A DNA stretch of 64,000 bases from Dyella ginsengisoli LA-4 (GTDB lineage: Bacteria > Pseudomonadota > Gammaproteobacteria > Xanthomonadales > Rhodanobacteraceae). The translations under genes were made by a program, and so were the position numbers. Positions 35,629 to 48,582 of the stretch are shown here, in pieces (the stretch's first letter is position 1; each line of letters begins with the position of its first letter). The stretch spans positions 1 through 64,000 of the forward strand of contig NZ_AMSF01000033.1 in assembly GCF_000334915.1 (NCBI RefSeq). Reading direction: 5' to 3'. Below the pieces are notes generated by a model. The model was not told where the DNA came from, made no database searches, and saw nothing but the letters and a program-made list of their open reading frames with translations.

Positions 35629-36546
35629 TCAGCCCGGCAACAGGTCCAGTACCGCCTGGGCGAGCTGGTCGGGCTGGAACTTGGCGATGAAGCGGTCGGC
35701 ATGCACCTCCCGCACCATCGCCTCATTGAATATGCCGCTGATCGAGCTGTGCAGCACCACCTTGAGCTGGCGCAGCGCCGGCTCCTCGCGGATTGCCCGG
35801 GTCAGCGCGTAGCCGTCCATCTGCGGCATCTCGATATCCGACACCACCAGGCTGATGCGTTCGGACGGATCGGCATCGGCGAGCTCGTGCAGCTTGGCCA
35901 GCGCACGCAAGCCGTCCTCGGCCAGCACGCACTCGATGTTCATCTGCTTGAACACCCCCTCAACCTGGCGCCGCGCCACGATCGAATCGTCCACCACCAG
36001 CACCCGGCGGGCACCCATCGCATGGCCATCCACCGCGCGCAGCATGTGCGGCGACAGCTCGCCCGGCACGCCGTGGATGCTGGCCAGCACGTGCTCGACG
36101 TCGACCACCGCCACCAGTGCCCCGTCGACCCGGGTGATCGCGTTGACCTTGGTGCCGAAGCCCAGTGCCGGCTCGGGTGTGGTCAGCGTCTCGCCGGCGC
36201 AGTGCACCATGTGCAGCAGGTCGGCCACCAGGAAGCCCTGCACGCTGCGGCTGAACTCGGTCACCAGCAGGTGCGCCGAGGGCTCGTCCTTCAGCGGCGC
36301 GTAGCCGAGCGCGGCGGCCATGTCGATCACGGGAATGGTCTGGCCGCGGTAGTCGCAGGTGCCGGCGATCAGCGGGTGGGCGCCGGGCATGCGCTCCAGC
36401 GGCGGGCGGCGCAGCACCTCGCGCACCTTGAATACATTGATGCCGAACAACTGTGGCTCGCCGAGGCGGAACAGCAGCATCGCCACCCGGTTGTGGCCCG
36501 CCAGGCGGGTGTGACGTTCGACGCTCTCAAGCAGCGCACCACTCAT
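35629..36546 (-). CDS. cheV: Chemotaxis coupling protein CheV (CheW-receiver fusion)
   Basis: CheV couples chemoreceptors to CheA and is tuned by phosphorylation of its own receiver domain. The 305-residue product has an N-terminal CheW domain (LFGINVFKVREVL, GTCDYRGQTIPVIDM) and a C-terminal receiver with the acidic pocket VVDDS, the phospho-acceptor VVSDIEMPQMDG and the lysine in FIAKF. The start is ATG 36546 (MSGALLESVERHTRLAG); the open frame upstream is a shadow of the divergent chemoreceptor gene. A sigma-28 promoter lies 51 bases upstream. Confidence 0.95.
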   Translation of the reverse strand: MSGALLESVERHTRLAGHNRVAMLLFRLGEPQLFGINVFKVREVLRRPPLERMPGAHPLIAGTCDYRGQTIPVIDMAAALGYAPLKDEPSAHLLVTEFSRSVQGFLVADLLHMVHCAGETLTTPEPALGFGTKVNAITRVDGALVAVVDVEHVLASIHGVPGELSPHMLRAVDGHAMGARRVLVVDDSIVARRQVEGVFKQMNIECVLAEDGLRALAKLHELADADPSERISLVVSDIEMPQMDGYALTRAIREEPALRQLKVVLHSSISGIFNEAMVREVHADRFIAKFQPDQLAQAVLDLLPG

Positions 36547-36596
36547 GCGGCGTTTCCTCAGGGTCCGTGGGCACCGCGCGCGCGGTGGACGCAACC

Positions 36597-36623
36597 CTAT
36601 CGGCCTCGGCCGCCGGGGCTTGA
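36597..36623 (-). promoter_or_regulatory. Sigma-28 (FliA) promoter of cheV
   Basis: On the minus strand TCAAGCCC, 11 bases, then GCCGATAG match the FliA architecture closely, with seven of eight -10 positions. The predicted start is about 40 bases before the cheV ATG. Confidence 0.8.
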
Positions 36624-36643
36624 GCGGCGGGCGGTCGTGGCGA

Positions 36644-36659
36644 TGGCATGTGCCTTGCT
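36644..36659 (+). promoter_or_regulatory. Sigma-54 promoter of the chemoreceptor-flgA unit
   Basis: The plus strand reads TGGCATGTGCCTTGCT, matching TGGCAYG-N4-TTGCW with correct GG-to-GC spacing. It lies just upstream of a sigma-28 site for the same transcript. Confidence 0.75.
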
Positions 36660-36662
36660 TGT

Positions 36663-36689
36663 TCAAGTTCCGTCGCCAGCGGCCGATCC
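36663..36689 (+). promoter_or_regulatory. Sigma-28 (FliA) promoter of the chemoreceptor-flgA unit
   Basis: TCAAGTTC, 11 bases, then GCCGATCC follow the FliA 8-11-8 layout. The predicted start is about 27 bases before the ATG at 36724, which has an AAAGGAA Shine-Dalgarno. Confidence 0.8.
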
Positions 36690-36723
36690 GGCGCTTGCCC
36701 TTAGTTAAAGGAACTGCCCGTCC

Positions 36724-38031
36724 ATGAGCTTCATCCGCAGCCAGCACCTGGCCGCCTTCGTCCAAGCCGCCACCCGGGCGGACGAGGCACAACTCGCCCG
36801 GCTCGGCGCCCGGCATCCGGCCTTGGCCGAGGTGCTGGCGCCCCTGCTGAAGCTGACCGCCCCTCGCCCGCCGGCCGGCGTCGCGCTGCAGACCATCGAG
36901 CAGCAGAGCCTGCTGCTCGGCGCCTCCCAGCAACTGGCACGGGAGCAGGCGGCGATGGAGGATTCCGCCCGCGAGTGCCGCGACAGCGTCGGCCGTTTGA
37001 CGGATGGCAGTGCCGGGATCTCGACGGCCCTGCAGCAAGTCGCCGCCAGCCTCGACAGCGCCGACCAGGCCGGTCACGCCAGCGCCGGCAACATCAGCGA
37101 GCTGGACGGGCAGCTGCGCCTGCTGCGCAGCGCCATGGCGGCAATGAACCGCAACCAGAACAAGCTGGCCGAGCAGGTGGAACAGATCCGCAAGCTGACC
37201 GGCGCGGTGCAGGAGATCGCCCACCAGACCAATCTGGTCGCGCTCAACGCGGCCATCGAAGCGGCGCGCGCCGGCGAGGCCGGTCGCGGCTTCGCGGTGG
37301 TCGCCGACGAGGTCAAGCAGCTGGCCGAGAAGACCGCCCAGACCACCACCGAGATCGAGGCGGTGACCGGTTCGATCGGTGAGTTCTCGCTGCAGCTCGA
37401 CGGCGACGTCCGCCAGGGCATGCAGCGGCTGGAACGGGCCCAGCAGGGCGTGGGCCAGGCCGACAATTCGCTGCAACGCGGCACCGAGTCGCTGCAGCTG
37501 GCGCGCGACCGGGTTGCCGGCCTGCGCCAGAACCACGATGCGCAGCATGTGCGGGCCACCAGCGCCCAGGCCACCCTCGGCGCACTGCAGCGACGCAGCA
37601 CCGAAGCGCGTCGCCAGTCCGAAGTGCTCGCCCGCTCCGCCCTGCTCTCGCAGCGGCTGGGCCTGGAATGGCTGGAAGGCAGCAGCGGCAAGGACCTGGC
37701 GGCACTCAGCCTGACCGTACGCGAGTCGGTCCAGGGGATGCGCCAGGCGATGGAGCTGGCGCTGGCCGAACCGGCCGCACTGGACCGCCGCTGGTTCGAT
37801 ACCCACGCGCTGCAACGCGCACTGGGGCGCCTGCTCTCCCTGCAGGGAGAGAAGCCGGTCGCCGCGAGCATGCTCGATACCTGCCAGCGGCTGGGCGAGC
37901 GCGGCACCGCATTCGTCGACCTGCTGTGCGAGGGTCGCAAGTCCGAGGCCGGCGAACTGACCGCCCCGCTCGAGGCCGAGCGCGAGGCGCTGGTCAACCA
38001 GCTGGCCCAACTGCTCGCGGACGAGGCATGA
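36724..38031 (+). CDS. Soluble methyl-accepting chemotaxis protein
   Basis: This 435-residue chemoreceptor has no transmembrane helix and no HAMP domain, so it should be cytoplasmic. The conserved signalling hairpin is intact ([42 protein letters not shown]), followed by a long helical return arm. The N-terminal 100 residues and the C-terminal 130 residues contain no sensor domain that I recognise. It is transcribed from tandem sigma-54 and sigma-28 promoters and its stop overlaps the flgA start as ATGA, tying chemoreceptor and P-ring chaperone synthesis together. Confidence 0.92.
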   Translation: MSFIRSQHLAAFVQAATRADEAQLARLGARHPALAEVLAPLLKLTAPRPPAGVALQTIEQQSLLLGASQQLAREQAAMEDSARECRDSVGRLTDGSAGISTALQQVAASLDSADQAGHASAGNISELDGQLRLLRSAMAAMNRNQNKLAEQVEQIRKLTGAVQEIAHQTNLVALNAAIEAARAGEAGRGFAVVADEVKQLAEKTAQTTTEIEAVTGSIGEFSLQLDGDVRQGMQRLERAQQGVGQADNSLQRGTESLQLARDRVAGLRQNHDAQHVRATSAQATLGALQRRSTEARRQSEVLARSALLSQRLGLEWLEGSSGKDLAALSLTVRESVQGMRQAMELALAEPAALDRRWFDTHALQRALGRLLSLQGEKPVAASMLDTCQRLGERGTAFVDLLCEGRKSEAGELTAPLEAEREALVNQLAQLLADEA

Positions 38032-38717
38032 GCCAACGCATCCGGCTACTGCTGAGTGCCCTGCTGGCCCTGGTCGCCCTGCCCGCCGTGGCCGGCGGCG
38101 ATCCGGTCAGCGCGTTCGCGCAGCAGTGGCTGGTGCAGCAGTACTCCGCTCCCGGCAGCCGGGTGACAGCGCAGGCCGCCCCGGTCGATCCGCGACTGGC
38201 CCTGGCCGACTGCCGCGGCATGATGGTCGCCAGCCTGCCGCCCAACCTGCCGCCACGGCCGCGGATGAGCGTGGAGGTGCGCTGCACCGCCGGCGCCGGC
38301 TGGTCGGTGCGGATCCCGGTGAGCCTGCAGATCTTCCGCAACGTGCTGATCACCAACCATCCGTTGCAGCGCGGCGACGGCGTGCAGCCGGGCGACGTGC
38401 GCACCGAGTCGCGCGACATCACCCGGCTCGGCTACGGCTATTTCGACCGGCTCGACCAGATCGCCGGCCGCAGTCTGGCCCGCCCGCTGCCCCCGGGCAG
38501 CGTGCTGACACCCTCGGCACTCGGCGGGCGCGACATGGTGCGGGCAGGCGACCACGTCGCCGTGGTCGCCGACCTGGGGGGAATCGAGGTCCGAGCCGGC
38601 GGTGTCGCGCTGGGCAGCGGCGACAATGGCGCCCGGTTGCGGGTTCGCAACGAGAGCTCCGGGCGCGTGATCGACGCCATGGTTCGCGGCCCCGGCGAAG
38701 TATTGGCGCTACCTTAG
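38028..38717 (+). CDS. flgA: P-ring assembly chaperone FlgA
   Basis: FlgA is the periplasmic chaperone needed for FlgI polymerisation. The 229-residue product has a signal peptide ([20 protein letters not shown]) and a C-terminal SAF domain ([39 protein letters not shown]). Its ATG overlaps the chemoreceptor stop as ATGA. It sits at the start of the flgA-flgM-flgN series. Confidence 0.95.
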   Translation: MSQRIRLLLSALLALVALPAVAGGDPVSAFAQQWLVQQYSAPGSRVTAQAAPVDPRLALADCRGMMVASLPPNLPPRPRMSVEVRCTAGAGWSVRIPVSLQIFRNVLITNHPLQRGDGVQPGDVRTESRDITRLGYGYFDRLDQIAGRSLARPLPPGSVLTPSALGGRDMVRAGDHVAVVADLGGIEVRAGGVALGSGDNGARLRVRNESSGRVIDAMVRGPGEVLALP

Positions 38718-38746
38718 GGCAAGAAAATATTTTGACTGGCCAGGCC

Positions 38747-38773
38747 TAAAGTTCTTGCGCAACCGGCCGATTC
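38747..38773 (+). promoter_or_regulatory. Sigma-28 (FliA) promoter of flgM
   Basis: TAAAGTTC, 11 bases, then GCCGATTC are nearly identical to the enterobacterial FliA consensus TAAAGTTT-N11-GCCGATAA. It lies 39 bases before the flgM ATG and would give feedback synthesis of the anti-sigma factor. Confidence 0.88.
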
Positions 38774-38811
38774 CGGGGACACAGGGGCTCATACGAGCAG
38801 AGAAAACACCC

Positions 38812-39156
38812 ATGAATACGACGATTTCCAACAACGGATTGCCCAAGCTCCCGCAGGCGAACGTCAGCCAGGGCAGCGGTGCCCAGGCCGGCAGCAGCGC
38901 TCCGGCGGGTCCGGCCGATGCCTCCGCCAGCACCGCAGGCGGCGCGGACAAGGTCAACCTGACCGACTCGGCCCGCGCGCTGGCCGAAGCCGCCCGCTCC
39001 AGCGACGCCTCGCCGATCGACACGGCCAAGGTGGAGCGCATCCGCCAGTCGCTGGCCTCCGGCACCTACCAGGTGAACCCCGAGCGCATCGCCGACGGCA
39101 TGCTCTCGATGGAGCACCAGATGGCCGGCACCAAGCCGGCGGCCGGCGGCGCATGA
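38812..39156 (+). CDS. flgM: Anti-sigma-28 factor FlgM
   Basis: FlgM binds FliA until it is exported through the finished hook-basal body. The 114-residue product has a flexible Ala/Ser/Gly-rich N-terminal half and the conserved C-terminal FliA-binding region (DKVNLTDSARALAEAARS, IDTAKVERIRQSLASGTYQVNPERIADGML). It has its own sigma-28 promoter and its stop overlaps the flgN start. Confidence 0.95.
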   Translation: MNTTISNNGLPKLPQANVSQGSGAQAGSSAPAGPADASASTAGGADKVNLTDSARALAEAARSSDASPIDTAKVERIRQSLASGTYQVNPERIADGMLSMEHQMAGTKPAAGGA

Positions 39157-39599
39157 GCGCCCACCTGCAAGTCGGCCTGGACGGCGCGCTGAGCACCGTG
39201 CTGGACGACATGCAGAAGACGCTGGCCGAACTGGCCGGCGTGCTGGACGACGAACGCACCGCCCTGCTCGCCGCCGATGTGGTGGCGCTGGACGCGGCCG
39301 GCAGCCGCAAGCAGGCGCTGATGCAGGCGCTTGAACAGCTCGATGCCGAACGGCTGCAGCTCAACCTGGCCGAACCACGCACTGCCCTGGCGCTCGAGTC
39401 GCGCTGGCAGTCGCTGCTGCCGGCGCTGGCGGACTGTCGCGACATGAACCAGAGAAACGGCCAACTGGTCGGGCAGCGCCTCGGCAGCATCCGCCGCGCA
39501 CTGTCGATCCTGACCGGGCAGGACCTGGACGGCGGTGTATACGGGCGGACGGGCGGCGTGCAGCTGCGCTCGCGCTCGCAGCCGCTTGCCGAAGCCTGA
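39153..39599 (+). CDS. flgN: Flagellar export chaperone FlgN
   Basis: FlgN chaperones the junction proteins FlgK and FlgL. The 148-residue, mostly helical product (LLAADVVALDAAGSRKQALMQALEQL; RDMNQRNGQLVGQRLGSIRRALSIL) fits the FlgN family, including the C-terminal NGxLI-like segment. It is translationally coupled to flgM by ATGA. Confidence 0.9.
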   Translation: MSAHLQVGLDGALSTVLDDMQKTLAELAGVLDDERTALLAADVVALDAAGSRKQALMQALEQLDAERLQLNLAEPRTALALESRWQSLLPALADCRDMNQRNGQLVGQRLGSIRRALSILTGQDLDGGVYGRTGGVQLRSRSQPLAEA

Positions 39600-39656
39600 A
39601 CCCACGAATTCCGCGGGGCTCCCCCGGCCCCGCAAGCACGCGCGAAGTCCCTCCCC

Positions 39657-40925
39657 ATGAAAGAAGCTGTCGCCACCGTCTCCGCTCCCGCCGCCCCGGG
39701 CGGCCTCAACAACGAGCAGCCGCTGCCGGTAGTGCGACTGCCGATGCTCGACGCCAAGCGCCAGCTGTTCGCCTACGAGATCCTGTTCCACCGCGAGGGC
39801 ATCGAGGAGTCCGCGCTGATGCAGCGCGTGCTGTCGACCATCCTCGACGGCGCGCTCACCCGGCTGGTACGGGGCAACCGCACCTTCCTGCGCCTGTCGC
39901 GCGACCTGCTGCTGGAGCAGACCGACGTGCTGCTGCACCAGCCGCGCTTCGGCGTGCTGCTGGAGCCGTCGGCGGCCCAGGACGCCGCCCTGATGGAGCG
40001 CCTGCAGCAGATGGCACAGCGTGGCTGCCTGCTGATGCTCGACATCACCGATGCGGAAATGGCCGGTTCGGCTGCGCTGGAGGCACTGCTGCAGATCGTG
40101 CAGTTCGTGCGCCTGGATGCCGGCAAGATGAGTCCGGAGATCCTGCGCGAGACCAGCCAGAAACTGCACGACCGCGGCATCTGGGTCGTCGCCGGCCAGG
40201 TCGACGACCACACCACTTACCAGCGCTGCCTGGAGCTGCCGCTGCAGGCGATCCAGGGACGTTACCTGCTGATCCCGGAGACCGTCGAGGTGCCGGTGCT
40301 CACCGCCAACCGGCTGAGCATGCTGCGTCTGATGCGCGAACTGCAGGAGTCCAACCCCGGCCCGGTCGAGCTGGGCGACATCATTCGTGACGACGCGATC
40401 CTCAGCTACAAGCTGCTGAGCTGCGTGAACTCGGCCTACTTCGCGCTGCCGCGGCAGCTGAAGTCGGTGCAGCAGGCGGCGATCTTCTTCGGCGTCACCC
40501 GCATGCGCAACTGGATCTACACCATGTCGCTCAGCGGGCTGGACGACCGTCCGCCGGAGCTGCTGCGCGCGGCACTGATCCGTGCCCACATGTGCGAGAA
40601 GCTGGCCGCCGGCGCGGGCATGCCGCGCGACAAGCAGGAAATGGCCTTCACCACCGGCCTGTTCTCGCTGCTGGACACGTTGATGTGCGCACCGATGGAG
40701 TTCGTGCTCAGCCACCTGCCGCTGGTGCCGGAGATCGCCGACGCCCTGGTCGGCGGCCGTGGCCCGTTCGGCCCGCTGCTGGAGCAGATCTTCGCCTGGG
40801 AAGCCGGCGAGCTCACCGGCCAGAACGCCCAGCCACAGCGCATCCAGCGCATGGCCGCGATCTACCTGGAAGCCACCCAGTTCGCCGACCAGGTGTTCTC
40901 GCACGCCGAGGGGCGGCCGAACTGA
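39657..40925 (+). CDS. Degenerate EAL plus HDOD signalling protein (YuxH/CdgJ type)
   Basis: The 422-residue product pairs an N-terminal EAL-like domain with a C-terminal HDOD domain (about residues 205-400; YKLLSCVNSAYF, IFFGVTRMRNWI). The EAL signature is reduced to FAYEILFHR and the DDFG motif reads LMLDITD, so c-di-GMP hydrolysis is unlikely. Related YuxH/CdgJ proteins in Vibrio promote motility. It follows flgN by 57 bases in the same direction, which suggests a role in flagellar control. Confidence 0.88.
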   Translation: MKEAVATVSAPAAPGGLNNEQPLPVVRLPMLDAKRQLFAYEILFHREGIEESALMQRVLSTILDGALTRLVRGNRTFLRLSRDLLLEQTDVLLHQPRFGVLLEPSAAQDAALMERLQQMAQRGCLLMLDITDAEMAGSAALEALLQIVQFVRLDAGKMSPEILRETSQKLHDRGIWVVAGQVDDHTTYQRCLELPLQAIQGRYLLIPETVEVPVLTANRLSMLRLMRELQESNPGPVELGDIIRDDAILSYKLLSCVNSAYFALPRQLKSVQQAAIFFGVTRMRNWIYTMSLSGLDDRPPELLRAALIRAHMCEKLAAGAGMPRDKQEMAFTTGLFSLLDTLMCAPMEFVLSHLPLVPEIADALVGGRGPFGPLLEQIFAWEAGELTGQNAQPQRIQRMAAIYLEATQFADQVFSHAEGRPN

Positions 40926-40934
40926 GTGGCCCCT

Positions 40935-40964
40935 GCATCGCGGCCCGACCGGGCCGCGACATGC
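40935..40964. terminator. Stem-loop between convergent genes
   Basis: A perfect 9-base stem TCGCGGCCC/GGGCCGCGA with a 4-base loop, extended by partly pairing flanks, lies between the EAL-HDOD gene and the convergent membrane-protein gene. There is no T-run, so termination is likely but not certain. Confidence 0.5.
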
Positions 40965-40983
40965 AGCCGCCGGGGCTTTCCGC

Positions 40984-42045
40984 TCAGCCCTCGTCGTGAC
41001 TGCGGCGCCGCCATAACGGCCACGCGGACAGCAGCAGACCGAGCAGTGCGATCTCGAACCAGTGCATGCCGGTGCGGCCGCCGCCGCCCAGCCACATCAC
41101 GCCGCCCACCGCACCAAGCACGAGCGCACCCAGCCCCACCGGAAGCAGCAGGTCGCTGGGGTGCTGACGGCGTTCCCACAGCAGCATCAGCACGCCCAGC
41201 GCCGCCAGCAGCCCCGCCACCACGCGGCGAAGCATGGCGCCATCGGGCGGCACCGGCAGATCCGGAAAGATATCCACCAGCGAACGGTCGCCGACCTGCA
41301 CCTCGTAGCCCTTGCCGTCGGGCGCGTCCTCGGCCGGCATCAGGGTGTCGCCCTTGAGGCGCGCCACCACCGTCACGGCCTGCAGCGGAACCATGGTCCA
41401 GCTCACCCTGAGGTCGCCCAGCCGCGGCGTGGAAGGATGCGCGCTGGTCGTCAGGTAGCCGTCGTGGAGGGAGAAGCTCGCGGCGAGATTCGGCGGCAAA
41501 GCCTTCGGGTCGGGCGACATCTGGACGCTGCCAGGCAGTGCATGCAGGAGTGCCGACGACAGCTTGAATCCCCCCACGTCGACCTGGCCGGAATCGAACT
41601 GGCGCCCGGCGATCGGGAAGCGCCGGGGATTGACATGCCCCACCGGCTGCGTGAAGTGGCTCGAATCCACCGGCCGGTCGACCCAGTCCAGTTCGTAGTG
41701 GGCCTCGCCAGCCACCACTACCTCGCGCCACTGGAACATCTCCACGTGACGGACCAGCACGGGTGTGGACGCGCTCTGGTTGAAATCGTCGTCGCGCGGC
41801 GGAGCCACCACGTCGATCGGGCCAGCGACACGGACCATGTACCCGTACAGGCCGGGACGCGGCCCGCCCTGGTGCGCCATGTCGATCACCTCGCCGCCAT
41901 GACGCTGCTCGGCCTGGCGGTAGGCGAGCAATGCGTTCTCGGTGGATGCGAGCATGCCCAGCGCACCGAGCAGCAGCACCGCGCCGAGCACCTTGAGCAG
42001 GGCGCTGCCGGAGACCTGGCGCCGTGGCGGGTGCATCTTCGCCAT
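40984..42045 (-). CDS. TMEM43/LUMA-family membrane protein
   Basis: The 353-residue product has one N-terminal transmembrane helix (LLKVLGAVLLLGALGMLA), a large middle domain presumably outside the cytoplasm and three or so hydrophobic helices at the C terminus (VAGLLAALGVLMLLW, GLGALVLGAVGGVMWLG, IALLGLLLSAWPLW). This layout and the segment LRVSWTMVPLQAVTVVARLKGDTL match the TMEM43 family, found in human LUMA and many bacteria with unknown role. Its ATG overlaps the stop of the MBL-hydrolase gene by one base. Confidence 0.8.
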   Translation of the reverse strand: MAKMHPPRRQVSGSALLKVLGAVLLLGALGMLASTENALLAYRQAEQRHGGEVIDMAHQGGPRPGLYGYMVRVAGPIDVVAPPRDDDFNQSASTPVLVRHVEMFQWREVVVAGEAHYELDWVDRPVDSSHFTQPVGHVNPRRFPIAGRQFDSGQVDVGGFKLSSALLHALPGSVQMSPDPKALPPNLAASFSLHDGYLTTSAHPSTPRLGDLRVSWTMVPLQAVTVVARLKGDTLMPAEDAPDGKGYEVQVGDRSLVDIFPDLPVPPDGAMLRRVVAGLLAALGVLMLLWERRQHPSDLLLPVGLGALVLGAVGGVMWLGGGGRTGMHWFEIALLGLLLSAWPLWRRRSHDEG

Positions 42046-42908
42046 CAGGCCGCCACCCCGGCCAGGGGACCGGCGATCGCGCCACGTTCGTTGCGGGTGC
42101 CGAAGCGACCGCGCTCGTCGCGCACCACCTCGGCCAGGGCACAGCCGTGATCATGGGTGAAGAACAACTGCACGCCACGGGCCAGCTTGTCCTCCAGGAA
42201 CTCCCGCTTCTCGTCGACCAGCTTTTCCGGCCAGCGGTCGTAGCCCATGGTGATCGGCAGGTGCACCCAGTGGCGACCGGGAATCAGATCGGCGCAGAAC
42301 ACCAGCCCCCCCACCTCGGCCATCATCAGCCCCGGGGTATGCCCGTCCGAGAAATGGAAAGACACGGACTCGCCCAGCGTCTTCGAATGCACGCCCTCGA
42401 CCAGCTCCAGCCGCCCGCTGGACTCGAGCAGCGAGGTCAGTTCCGGAATGAACGAGGCACGGTCGCGCGGATGAGGGTGGGTGGAGCGGCGCCAGTGGTC
42501 CGCCCCCACCAGGAAACGCGCCTTCGGAAACAGCAGCCGGGGCGGCTCGCCCTGTGCCCACGGCGCCAGCAGGCCGCCGGCATGGTCGAAGTGCAGGTGC
42601 GACAGCACCACCACGTCGATGTCCTCATCCGAAAGACCCAGCGTGGCGAGCGAGTCGAGCAGCACATGACGCTCTTCGACCACGCCATAGCGCTCGCGCA
42701 GCGACGGCTCGAAGAATGCGCCGATACCGGTTTCGAACAACACATTGCGGCCGTCCAGCCCCTTCACCAGCAGGCAGCGGCAGGCCAGCGGAATGCGGTT
42801 CTCGGCGTCCGGCTCGATCCAGCGCGACCACAGCGCGCGGGGCGCATTGCCGAACATGGCTCCGCCGTCGAGTCGCTGCGAATTGCCGGTGAGGGAAAAG
42901 AATTCCAT
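42045..42908 (-). CDS. MBL-fold metallo-hydrolase
   Basis: The 287-residue enzyme has the metallo-beta-lactamase signature [11 protein letters not shown], an aspartate/histidine in SDGHTPGLM, and the late FTHDHG metal ligand. The N-terminal organisation resembles quorum-quenching lactonase-type or glyoxalase II-like hydrolases, but substrate cannot be named. It is coupled to the following TMEM43-like gene. Confidence 0.88.
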   Translation of the reverse strand: MEFFSLTGNSQRLDGGAMFGNAPRALWSRWIEPDAENRIPLACRCLLVKGLDGRNVLFETGIGAFFEPSLRERYGVVEERHVLLDSLATLGLSDEDIDVVVLSHLHFDHAGGLLAPWAQGEPPRLLFPKARFLVGADHWRRSTHPHPRDRASFIPELTSLLESSGRLELVEGVHSKTLGESVSFHFSDGHTPGLMMAEVGGLVFCADLIPGRHWVHLPITMGYDRWPEKLVDEKREFLEDKLARGVQLFFTHDHGCALAEVVRDERGRFGTRNERGAIAGPLAGVAA

Positions 42909-42938
42909 GGGTCGGCCCTGCGGTTGAGGGATGCCGAC

Positions 42939-46065
<3,127 letters not shown>

Positions 46066-46074
46066 GGTTTCCCG

Positions 46075-47148
46075 GTGGAGCGCAGGACGGTGAGCCGCCG
46101 CTGGCGGCTCGCGCTGCTCGGCGCCGCAAGCGCGGTGGGCGTGCTGCTGCTGGCCGCGGTCATCGGGGTCTACTGGCTGCTGCAACCGGACCGCTTCACC
46201 GCGACACTGCAGGCACAAGCACGCGCCGCGGGGCTCGACCTGAGCCTGGCCAGCCCGGCCAGGCCGACGCTGTTCCCGCACCCGGCGCTGGAGCTGCAGG
46301 GCATCACGCTGAACGAATCCGGCGCATCGATGCCGATCCTGCTGGCCGCGCGAGGACGACTGGCGCTGCCATGGCACACCCTGTTCGGCGGACCGACCAC
46401 GATTGCCCGGCTGGAGATCGACGCGCCGAGGGTGGATCTCGATGCGCTGCAGAGCTGGCTGGGGCACCTGCCCTCCAGCGAGGGCAATCGGGCGCCGCAG
46501 ATTCCGCGCATCGACACCGGCATCCTGATCAGCCGCGCGAGCCTGGTCCGCGGCAACGACATCCTGCTCGACAACCTGGCGCTGGAGACCGGCCAGCTCC
46601 ACCCCGACAAGCCGTTCTCGCTCGACCTCACCGCCCGCGACGCGAGCGGCGACCCGGTCCAGCTGCGACTGCTGGCGACGCCACGCGCCAGCGGCGACGG
46701 GATGGGCTTCGAGAACGTCGACCTGCATCTCTCGCACGGTACCGACACGACGCTGGACCTGCGCGGCAACGCCCGCTGGCACGGGGCAGCAGACGCCTCC
46801 GCGGATCTGGCCGGCAGCGTCGACCTCGCCGACGCCGGGCGCTACGACCTGTCGCTGCGGCTCACGCCGGCCAACCTGCGCGATCCGCTCCTGCTCACCG
46901 TTCACCTGGCCGGTCCCGGTCGCAACGCCGATGTCCGCCTGCCACCGCTGCAGTTGGCCAACTGGTGGTCGCAACTGAGCGATGCTGACGGTGGACAGCT
47001 GGCCATGCCTCCCGGCAGCGGTCACCTGGACATCGATCACGCCACCTTTGGCGGCGTCAGCGCCGAGGGACTGAGCCTGGATCTCGGCGAAGGAATTCCT
47101 GCCGCGGCCGGCAGCGCCCCGGCCCCAGCCAGCAGCTCGACGCCATGA
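46075..47148 (+). CDS. AsmA-like membrane-anchored protein
   Basis: The 357-residue product has one N-terminal transmembrane helix ([25 protein letters not shown]) and a beta-rich body with the AsmA/DUF748 flavour ([28 protein letters not shown]-type strands). AsmA-like proteins are implicated in lipid transport across the periplasm, but this one is short. The start is GTG 46075, ten bases after ftsY; a second GTG near 46090 is possible. Its stop overlaps the mutY ATG. Confidence 0.7.
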   Translation: MERRTVSRRWRLALLGAASAVGVLLLAAVIGVYWLLQPDRFTATLQAQARAAGLDLSLASPARPTLFPHPALELQGITLNESGASMPILLAARGRLALPWHTLFGGPTTIARLEIDAPRVDLDALQSWLGHLPSSEGNRAPQIPRIDTGILISRASLVRGNDILLDNLALETGQLHPDKPFSLDLTARDASGDPVQLRLLATPRASGDGMGFENVDLHLSHGTDTTLDLRGNARWHGAADASADLAGSVDLADAGRYDLSLRLTPANLRDPLLLTVHLAGPGRNADVRLPPLQLANWWSQLSDADGGQLAMPPGSGHLDIDHATFGGVSAEGLSLDLGEGIPAAAGSAPAPASSSTP

Positions 47149-48221
47149 GCGACCGGTTCGCCGAACGCCTGCTGCGCTGGTTCGACCGGCACGGCCGCAG
47201 GGACCTGCCCTGGCAGCGACCCGGCCCGGACGGGAGGCGCGACGCCTACCGCGTGTGGCTGTCCGAAGTCATGCTGCAGCAGACCCAGGTCGCCACCGTC
47301 ATTCCCTATTTCAACCGCTTCGTGGAGACCCTGCCCACCCTGCGCGATCTGGCCGGAGCCGACGAGGACACGGTGCTGGCACTGTGGTCCGGGCTGGGCT
47401 ACTACCGGCGCGCCCGCTTCCTGCACGCTGCGGCGCAACGATGCGTGGCCGAGCATGGCAACACCCTTCCACGCGACATCGATGCACTGCTCGCGCTCCC
47501 GGGCATCGGCCGCTCGACTGCGGGCGCGATTCTGGCCCAGTCCCACGGGCTGCGCTTCCCGATCCTCGACGGCAACGTCAAGCGTGTGCTCGCCCGCTAC
47601 CACGGCGTACACGGCGACCCGGGGAAATCGACCGTCGAGAAGCTGCTGTGGGGGCACGCCGAAACGCACACTCCGGCCCAGCGCACCGCCGACTACACCC
47701 AGGCGATCATGGATCTGGGCGCCACCGTATGCATCCGCAGCCAGCCCCGCTGCGACGACTGCCCGGTACGCGACGACTGCATCGCCCGGCGCGACGGTCT
47801 CACCGCGCAACTGCCCACCCCAAAGCCGGGCAAGCGCACACCGACCCGCCAGACAGTGATGCTGGTACTGCGCGATACCGATGGCCGCATCCTGCTCGAG
47901 CGGCGGGGTCCCCAGGGCGTGTGGTCGGGCCTGTGGAGCCTGCCGGAAGCAGCATCATCCGAGGAGGCATGGCGCGTTGCGGGCCAACGTGCCCGTCTCG
48001 GCGACGCATGCGCCCTGCCTCCCTTCATTCATGTCTTCAGCCACTACAAGCTCGCTGCAGAGCCCTGGCTGTTCGACCGCGTCACCCCCCTCGCCGGGGT
48101 CGCCGACCAGGCCGAAGCGCGCTGGATCGCGCCATCCCGGGGCATGCAACTGGGTTTGCCCGCCCCCATACGAACCCTGCTCGACTCGCTGTCCGAGAGC
48201 TTTCCGGAGGATTCCCCATGA
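47145..48221 (+). CDS. mutY: Adenine DNA glycosylase MutY
   Basis: MutY removes adenine mispaired with 8-oxoguanine. The 358-residue product has the catalytic Glu41 ([10 protein letters not shown]), the helix-hairpin-helix [13 protein letters not shown], Asp142 in [11 protein letters not shown], the 4Fe-4S ligands Cys196, 203, 206 and 212, and a C-terminal NUDIX-like 8-oxoG recognition domain. It is coupled to the AsmA-like gene before it and to yggX after it by ATGA overlaps. Confidence 0.97.
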   Translation: MSDRFAERLLRWFDRHGRRDLPWQRPGPDGRRDAYRVWLSEVMLQQTQVATVIPYFNRFVETLPTLRDLAGADEDTVLALWSGLGYYRRARFLHAAAQRCVAEHGNTLPRDIDALLALPGIGRSTAGAILAQSHGLRFPILDGNVKRVLARYHGVHGDPGKSTVEKLLWGHAETHTPAQRTADYTQAIMDLGATVCIRSQPRCDDCPVRDDCIARRDGLTAQLPTPKPGKRTPTRQTVMLVLRDTDGRILLERRGPQGVWSGLWSLPEAASSEEAWRVAGQRARLGDACALPPFIHVFSHYKLAAEPWLFDRVTPLAGVADQAEARWIAPSRGMQLGLPAPIRTLLDSLSESFPEDSP

Positions 48222-48496
48222 GCCGCACCATTCATTGCAGCAAACTCGACATCGATGCCGAAGGACTCGACTTCGCCCCATGGCCGGGGGCGCTCGGTCA
48301 GCGCATCTACCTGGAAATCTCCAAGCCCGCGTGGCAGCAGTGGCTCGCTCACCAGACCATGCTGATCAACGAGAACCGGCTCAATCCGCTCGATCCATCC
48401 ACGCGCAGCTTCCTCGCGCGCGAGATGGAGAAGTACCTGTTCGAGGGCGGCACCGAGCAGCCGCCGGGCTACGTACCGCCCGACGCGGAGTCTTGA
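48218..48496 (+). CDS. yggX: Oxidative damage protection protein YggX
   Basis: YggX is a small protein that helps protect Fe-S enzymes against oxidative damage. The 92-residue product has the family core [23 protein letters not shown] and [27 protein letters not shown]. The mutY-yggX order is widely conserved. It is the last clear core gene before the island. Confidence 0.96.
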   Translation: MSRTIHCSKLDIDAEGLDFAPWPGALGQRIYLEISKPAWQQWLAHQTMLINENRLNPLDPSTRSFLAREMEKYLFEGGTEQPPGYVPPDAES

Positions 48497-48521
48497 CGCC
48501 ATCGCACGCTTCCAGTTTAAT
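48493..48521 (+). promoter_or_regulatory. Sigma-70 promoter of tRNA-Phe
   Basis: TTGACG at 48493-48498 and TTTAAT at 48516-48521 are separated by exactly 17 bases. The -35 overlaps the yggX stop codon. The predicted start is about 55 bases before the tRNA. Confidence 0.7.
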
Positions 48522-48582
48522 GCGCGGCTCCACGGGGCACTGGCCACCGCCTGCCGGCCCCGATCTGGAACGCAAGACCCGT

